From Homalodisca vitripennis (Eukaryota > Arthropoda > Insecta > Hemiptera > Cicadellidae), in assembly GCF_021130785.1 (NCBI RefSeq), contig NC_060215.1:67770501-67834500 (forward strand): 64,000 nucleotides of DNA, read 5' to 3'. Shown here piece by piece: positions 59,801 through 64,000 of the stretch. Position 1 is the first letter of the stretch. Each line of letters opens with the position of its first letter. The position numbers and the translations under genes are program-made. Under the pieces are notes generated by a model. That model did not search any database and was not told the origin of the DNA. It was given only the letters and a program-made list of their open reading frames with translations.

Positions 59801-60640
59801 TATTAATGAAAGGGAATTTCTCGCTAAGTGAAATATTACGAAGGACTGAATTTGGTTGCAAGTAAAAGTGTGAAAAAGTATGCGTGAAAAAGAAAAACAA
59901 TTTTTTTATTGACTTAAACTTTAAATCGTTGTGAGGATAACTGAAGCGATAAAATATATTGCTGTTTTAACACTCATATCCATCTCTGAGGCAATACTGT
60001 GATAATCCTTATCGCGGCTTATTTATATCAAAACGTGCTATGGAACTTTAAATAGTTTTAAGTCTTTTAATAATAAATATCTTTTAGTTAAATGTTTTTT
60101 GACTGCGGACTCGTTCACATCGAATTCCTTACTACCATATACAACCCGAGTGCATTGTGGGTTTCAAATAGAGTATTAGCAAAAACTCCTAACACCTACA
60201 TGTTGAAAATCATGTTGTATACGGGCAGGGCTATGATATATGTAATTTGTATATACATACGATGGCATTGCGAAAGGCCAAAATGTGCCACCGTCGCTTA
60301 TTTAAATGGTGAAATAATTTGTCAGGCCGCTTAGTAGAGCGCTTATACCATCAGGGTGATCTGTTATCAATCTAGAGGGTACCTTTAAGATAAAATCATT
60401 TTAAATCTGTAACAAATACCTATACGTTCGTCGAACTGTGCGCAGTTCTCCAAGGTATATAACAGTTGATTAAATAAAAAATAGTTTAGTGTACTAGTAG
60501 CGGTTTCGTTATTGTTGAATGAAATGAACTGTTCTTCTAAGTTCGCTATTGATGGATGATCTTAAAGAAATTAAAACATCCGCCAACTCTAAATAGTACT
60601 ATAACAGAGCACAAGGTTTCAAAACTACTAACTGATTGAA
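56872..60640. other. no confirmed gene; coding-like patch at 58656-58800
   Basis: Mostly AT-rich. 58656-58800 is GC-rich, with an open plus-strand frame (KGLDVGDLGKDLYSVARR, later EQVEFTSWCPGPALAV) and an equally open minus-strand frame. Neither has clear splice sites or a recognised domain, so neither is called. A homopolymer C run (10 C) is at 59277-59286. Confidence 0.4.
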
Positions 60641-60643
60641 AAT

Positions 60644-60870
60644 GTTGTAGGATGTTGTTTTAATTTTGACGAGGGTGGCTGACGTCACGTTTCCAAAGGG
60701 TAGGACAGTGAGTCCACGTCGACGCCCGTGGACTACCAATCCTACTTTCCAAGACTGACCTGGCTGTACATTAGTGTTTCTACTTGAAAACTCTTCTCCC
60801 TAGTGATGCTTCCATTACGCTTGTATATCGTATTGCTAATGTAGCAAATATTAACAACAGTGTACTAAAA
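60644..60870 (+). repeat. GGAC-palindrome repeat unit R1
   Basis: Shares with R2 the blocks ACGAGGGTGGCTGACGTCAC, TAGGACAGTGAGTCCACG, GTGATGCTTCCA-like and GCAAATATTAACAA. GGAC-N5-GTCC-type sites are at 60703 and 60730 (27 bp apart), and a degraded third is near 60650. Confidence 0.75.
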
Positions 60871-61023
60871 CAAAATTAGGGCAAATTCAAGACACCAATT
60901 TTCGTCTGTGTGAACGATTTTAGATAGGAACTATTAGAGCAGCAAAATGATACCAGAATATGTTTTACAGCCAACTCGCGCCATGACTATTAAAAATTTA
61001 GTGAAGTAGAAATAAAATCAATG

Positions 61024-61262
61024 ATTGTAGGACTGTAGGTCCACGCCTAGTTTGACGAGGGTGGCTGACGTCACTTTTCTGCAGGGTAGGACAGTTAGTC
61101 CACGCCGACACCTGTGGACTAACTGTCCTACTTTTCAAAACTGATCTGGCTGTGCATTAGTTTTTCTACCTGTACTTATTCTTTACTCTGGTCAGTGATG
61201 CTTCCACTACATTCGCACAGCGTACTGCTAAAGCAGCAAATATTAACAATAGTTTTACTCAA
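61024..61262 (+). repeat. GGAC-palindrome repeat unit R2
   Basis: Direct repeat of R1, ~390 bp downstream. GGAC-N5-GTCC sites at 61030, 61089 and 61116 have spacings of 59 and 27 bp. It contains GCTGACGTCAC, with another TGACGTCA octamer. No coding frame. Confidence 0.75.
61086..61131. repeat. perfect 18-bp hairpin in R2
   Basis: GTAGGACAGTTAGTCCAC (61086-61103) is exactly complementary to 61114-61131 around a 10-nt loop. Each arm also contains a GGAC-N5-GTCC dyad, so this is a palindrome made of palindromes. Confidence 0.9.
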
Positions 61263-61329
61263 GCTATCACATATGAAGTGGATTACTAATAGGGAATATA
61301 TCTTAACGAATTCCATATAGCATTATATT

Positions 61330-61765
61330 ACTATCTGATTAATTTGGCATTGTCCTAATGAATCATAAACATCTACAGTAAGTTTGTATTAGTTATTCCT
61401 TATATTGGACCATCGTTTGTATAATACTGTCTATACCAGTAGACACTATAATGGTTAGACATTCTTAAGTTAGAAATGGCGTAACTAACCTGACTTTATT
61501 TTATGTATATAATTTCGTTTCATTCTTTTTGCAGCTGTCTTATGTAGTGTACTGAAAATTATTTAGCAGATATAGAGTTTAGATTTCGAAACATCCATTC
61601 AAGTGCAGCAGTGTGAGTACGACGATCCCTTATCAACCCCTCGTCAAAAGAAACCCGTGAGTCGGACAGTGAGTCCCAGGCCGGTACCGTGGACCTACTG
61701 TCCACCCCTTAAGAAGTAGGTATGAAATGCTTCCGGCAGTGTTATGACGTGGACCTACAGTCCGT
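61330..61765 (-). repeat. GGAC-palindrome repeat unit R3
   Basis: Palindromic sites at 61664, 61691 and 61751 (spacings 27 and 60) are the mirror order of R2, and CCCCTCGTCAAAAG is the complement of the R1/R2 block. Its flank (ATATTACTATCTGATTAA, CCATCGTTTGTATAATACTG, GATTTCGAAAC) is shared with R4. Confidence 0.7.
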
Positions 61766-62399
61766 TTACCAAAATCAATTGCTTTGTTTTAACATTAGTA
61801 TTTCTGTAAACAACAACTCGCATTGTATTGAAACTGATGATATTAAAACAAATATTTGCACGATAACTCGTAAAATGTAACATGACATTTTTTAATTAAC
61901 GCAGTTTTACTCACTTGAAACAATTTTTATTGCTTAATATGTTTGTTGATAAATTATTATACTTGTATTGTGTGCACATAAAAGAGTCAAGCGTAGTTTA
62001 GTAAAAATAATCTCCATTTCGGTGAAATCAAGAGCGAGAAATATTATATTACAGCAGATATTGGACCAGCAGCAGTTCGGATTTAACTAACACAAATAAT
62101 AGGAATACAATAAGCATTATGTAAATACAAGTTACACCAAATAAAGTTATGTTTCTTTATTATGATTAACAAAATTGTTTTTTAATTATGTTGAAATTCC
62201 AATCAGTGAATTTTATTGTTCAAAAATGAATATATCTAATTCTATTGCGTCACAACCTGTAGATAGATACCCAGGTTCACGTTCAAGTGTCAAGATTTGT
62301 CCGTTTCAAAGATCTCAGGAACGGTAAACGCAAACGTTTCCCGATTTTTGTAATATTAATTAATTATGATTAAGTTTTGTAACAAACTGCAAACAACAG

Positions 62400-63165
62400 T
62401 ATATTACTATCTGAGTAAACTACTAATGAATAAGTTCGTATGCGTCTACAATAAAACTGTTTTTACTGGTTTTAACGCGGTTCACTAGTGTAATTATCAA
62501 TACTTGCTGTTTGAGAAGAGTATTAATTGTTCCTAATAACGTATAAATTGTTAATGAATATTTTTAGAAACGTAGAAGTAAAATTCTGTTTCAGTTTTGC
62601 TCCACCGTTTGTATAATACTGGTAATATACCAAAACTCATACACGTCAATTGTCAATAATTCAACAAATTGCTGATTCATGTTCAATATATTTCACATTT
62701 ATAACTATAACAAATTACTGTTATACTGTGTAACAAATTACAGGAGATGGTTAATTATACAGGCAAAGATATTTTCTTATCTTAAAATATTCATGGTCTA
62801 AAAGTCCAAAGTAAAACAGTTTGTCAACAATTATTAAAACCTAATAATAATATCATATTACAAACTACTATTTTTGAATTGTACTTTTAGGTATTTTACT
62901 AATATTTACGAATGATATACATTTACAGTAATGTACTGAAAGAAAGGAGATTGTTTTATTACGCAGCTCTTTTTGGATTTCGAAACTTCACCTGTGTACT
63001 TTAGTTAGTACTGCAGTGTAAGATCCTTTGTCAACCCCTCGTCAAATGAAATCCGGGAGTCGGACAGTAGGTCCCAGGCCGTGACCACGGAACTAGTGTC
63101 CAACCCTTAAGAAGTAGGTAAGAAATAGTCCCGACAGCTTTATGGTGTGGACCTTTAGTCCGTTT
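62400..63165 (-). repeat. GGAC-palindrome repeat unit R4
   Basis: Longer, diverged duplicate of R3: ATATTACTATCTGAGTAA, CCACCGTTTGTATAATACTG, GATTTCGAAAC, CAACCCCTCGTCAAATGAAA, AACCCTTAAGAAGTAGGTA. Sites at 63062, 63089 and 63149 keep the 27 and 60 bp spacings, although the second is mutated to GGAACTAGTGTCC. Confidence 0.7.
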
Positions 63166-63169
63166 ACCG

Positions 63170-64000
63170 AATGAAAAAACTGAATAAACCTGTTGGGAAA
63201 ACATTGTTACATACGGACAACTCTACTCGTGTGACAAGGATGGTTATCAATCGATCTGGAGGAGGCCTTACAAATTCTTCAATCAGGTTATTTAGGAATA
63301 GGAAGCAAATTGGAATCAAAGTTCTCAATGAGTGCTGAAGGGAAGTGACTAAAATCAGATTGAACAATCAATGAGGCTAAACAACAACTTGCTATATAGT
63401 GTTTAGGGCCTACTGATGAAACATTCCAGGTGAGCCGTTTATTATCAGTTGAACCCACCACGATTTAGGACCAGAACGACGCCGCGTAGTCAGCTCAGTT
63501 AAATTGTAAGTACTGTCTTACTGGGAGTGTGAGTGGGAAAGGAACGGAACACAACCTGAACCTACGGGCTACGGCCGCGGCTCGGCGTTGTTGGGACGGT
63601 GGGAGGGGGACCAAGGCCACTGAGTTCGATTAGTTTTTTGTGAGCGCGCTGTTGCCGCGTGGCTCGAAGCCTGAGATACGAACTGGCAACGCCGCACCCC
63701 CTCGCCACTCCGAAGCAAAAACTCGGTTAGAGCGACGTTGCCAAGTTGGACGCAATCCAGCTTTTAATAAATTACTGTCTGCAGTCGTTCGCGTTCTGTT
63801 ATGGCTAATACGTATTTTTTATAAATAAATCCAATTTTATACGTAATTACAAATTAAAGCTTTTCTTGGAATACAATTTTGTTCCACAATTTTATGATCA
63901 TATATATGCGTTATAGGCTACACGCATTCGTTTACACTTCACGACATAAAACTCAATACAGTATTGTGAACTAAGTCAATACTTATGTAGAATATTCATC
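63170..64000. other. CpG-rich patch, possible promoter or exon
   Basis: 63530-63770 is the most GC- and CpG-rich part of the window outside transposons (CTACGGCCGCGGCTCGGCG). It has several GTTGCC/GGCAAC motifs in both orientations, similar to 50100-50200. A short plus-strand frame is open (63640-63828) but unrecognised. It could be a host promoter running off the window edge. Confidence 0.3.

Noticed and set aside
60318..60375. GCCGCTTAGTAGAGCGCTTA, tRNA D-arm/A-box-like
   Set aside because: The expected B-box and CCA-side stem are absent. Only a possible SINE head.

Overview
This 64 kb window is AT-rich, intron- and repeat-dominated eukaryotic DNA. The evidence points to an arthropod, most likely an insect. 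There are Helitrons with the 5'-TC / CTAG-3' ends common in insects, a Kolobok-type TTAA element, a Tc1/mariner-like relic, LINE fragments and a Ty3/gypsy element. I see no bacterial operon, rRNA or convincing tRNA gene. The species cannot be named from the sequence. Almost no host coding sequence is visible. The best candidate is one small exon at 15.07-15.17 kb.

Layout. 1-3.3 kb: a ~107-bp satellite array with higher-order structure, decaying at its right edge. 3.4-3.85 kb: a Tc1/mariner-like transposase relic. 4.03-7.87 kb: a complete DNA transposon with perfect 26-bp terminal inverted repeats (TIRs). Its transposase gene has two exons and three lesions, and a foldback element sits inside the intron. 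8.7-9.8 kb: a foldback-type non-autonomous transposon. 9.9-15 kb: degenerate tandem repeats, half of a dispersed repeat pair, a LINE 3' end and a GC-richer stretch that may be the 5' end of a host gene. 15.6-18.4 kb: microsatellites and a composite tandem repeat. 25.18-28.36 kb: a Kolobok-type transposon flanked by TTAA, with a broken transposase. 29.6-30.5 kb: a decayed LINE reverse transcriptase. 31.5-32.7 kb: a homogeneous 76-bp tandem array and a near-perfect palindrome beside a (TA)n tract. 39.72-48.11 kb: a young LTR retrotransposon on the minus strand. 52.6 and 56.4 kb: two nearly identical Helitrons. 60.6-63.2 kb: four copies of a unit carrying evenly spaced GGAC-N5-GTCC palindromes.

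The LTR retrotransposon is the standout. Its Gag and Pol frames are open, its LTRs are nearly identical, and it has a 4-bp target duplication (CCTA). Pol begins with a complete-looking SGNH/GDSL hydrolase domain placed before the protease. Gag and Pol lie in one reading frame, separated only by UGA in the context UGA-CUA-G, a recognised leaky-stop context. Pol ends just after the integrase zinc-binding motif, so the DDE integrase core is absent and the space is filled by AT-rich tandem repeats. The LTR U3 carries perfect TGACGTCA (CRE/ATF) octamers. The primer-binding site continues into a tRNA-like T-arm sequence.

All functional statements are readings of sequence motifs. No alignment, folding or database search was run.
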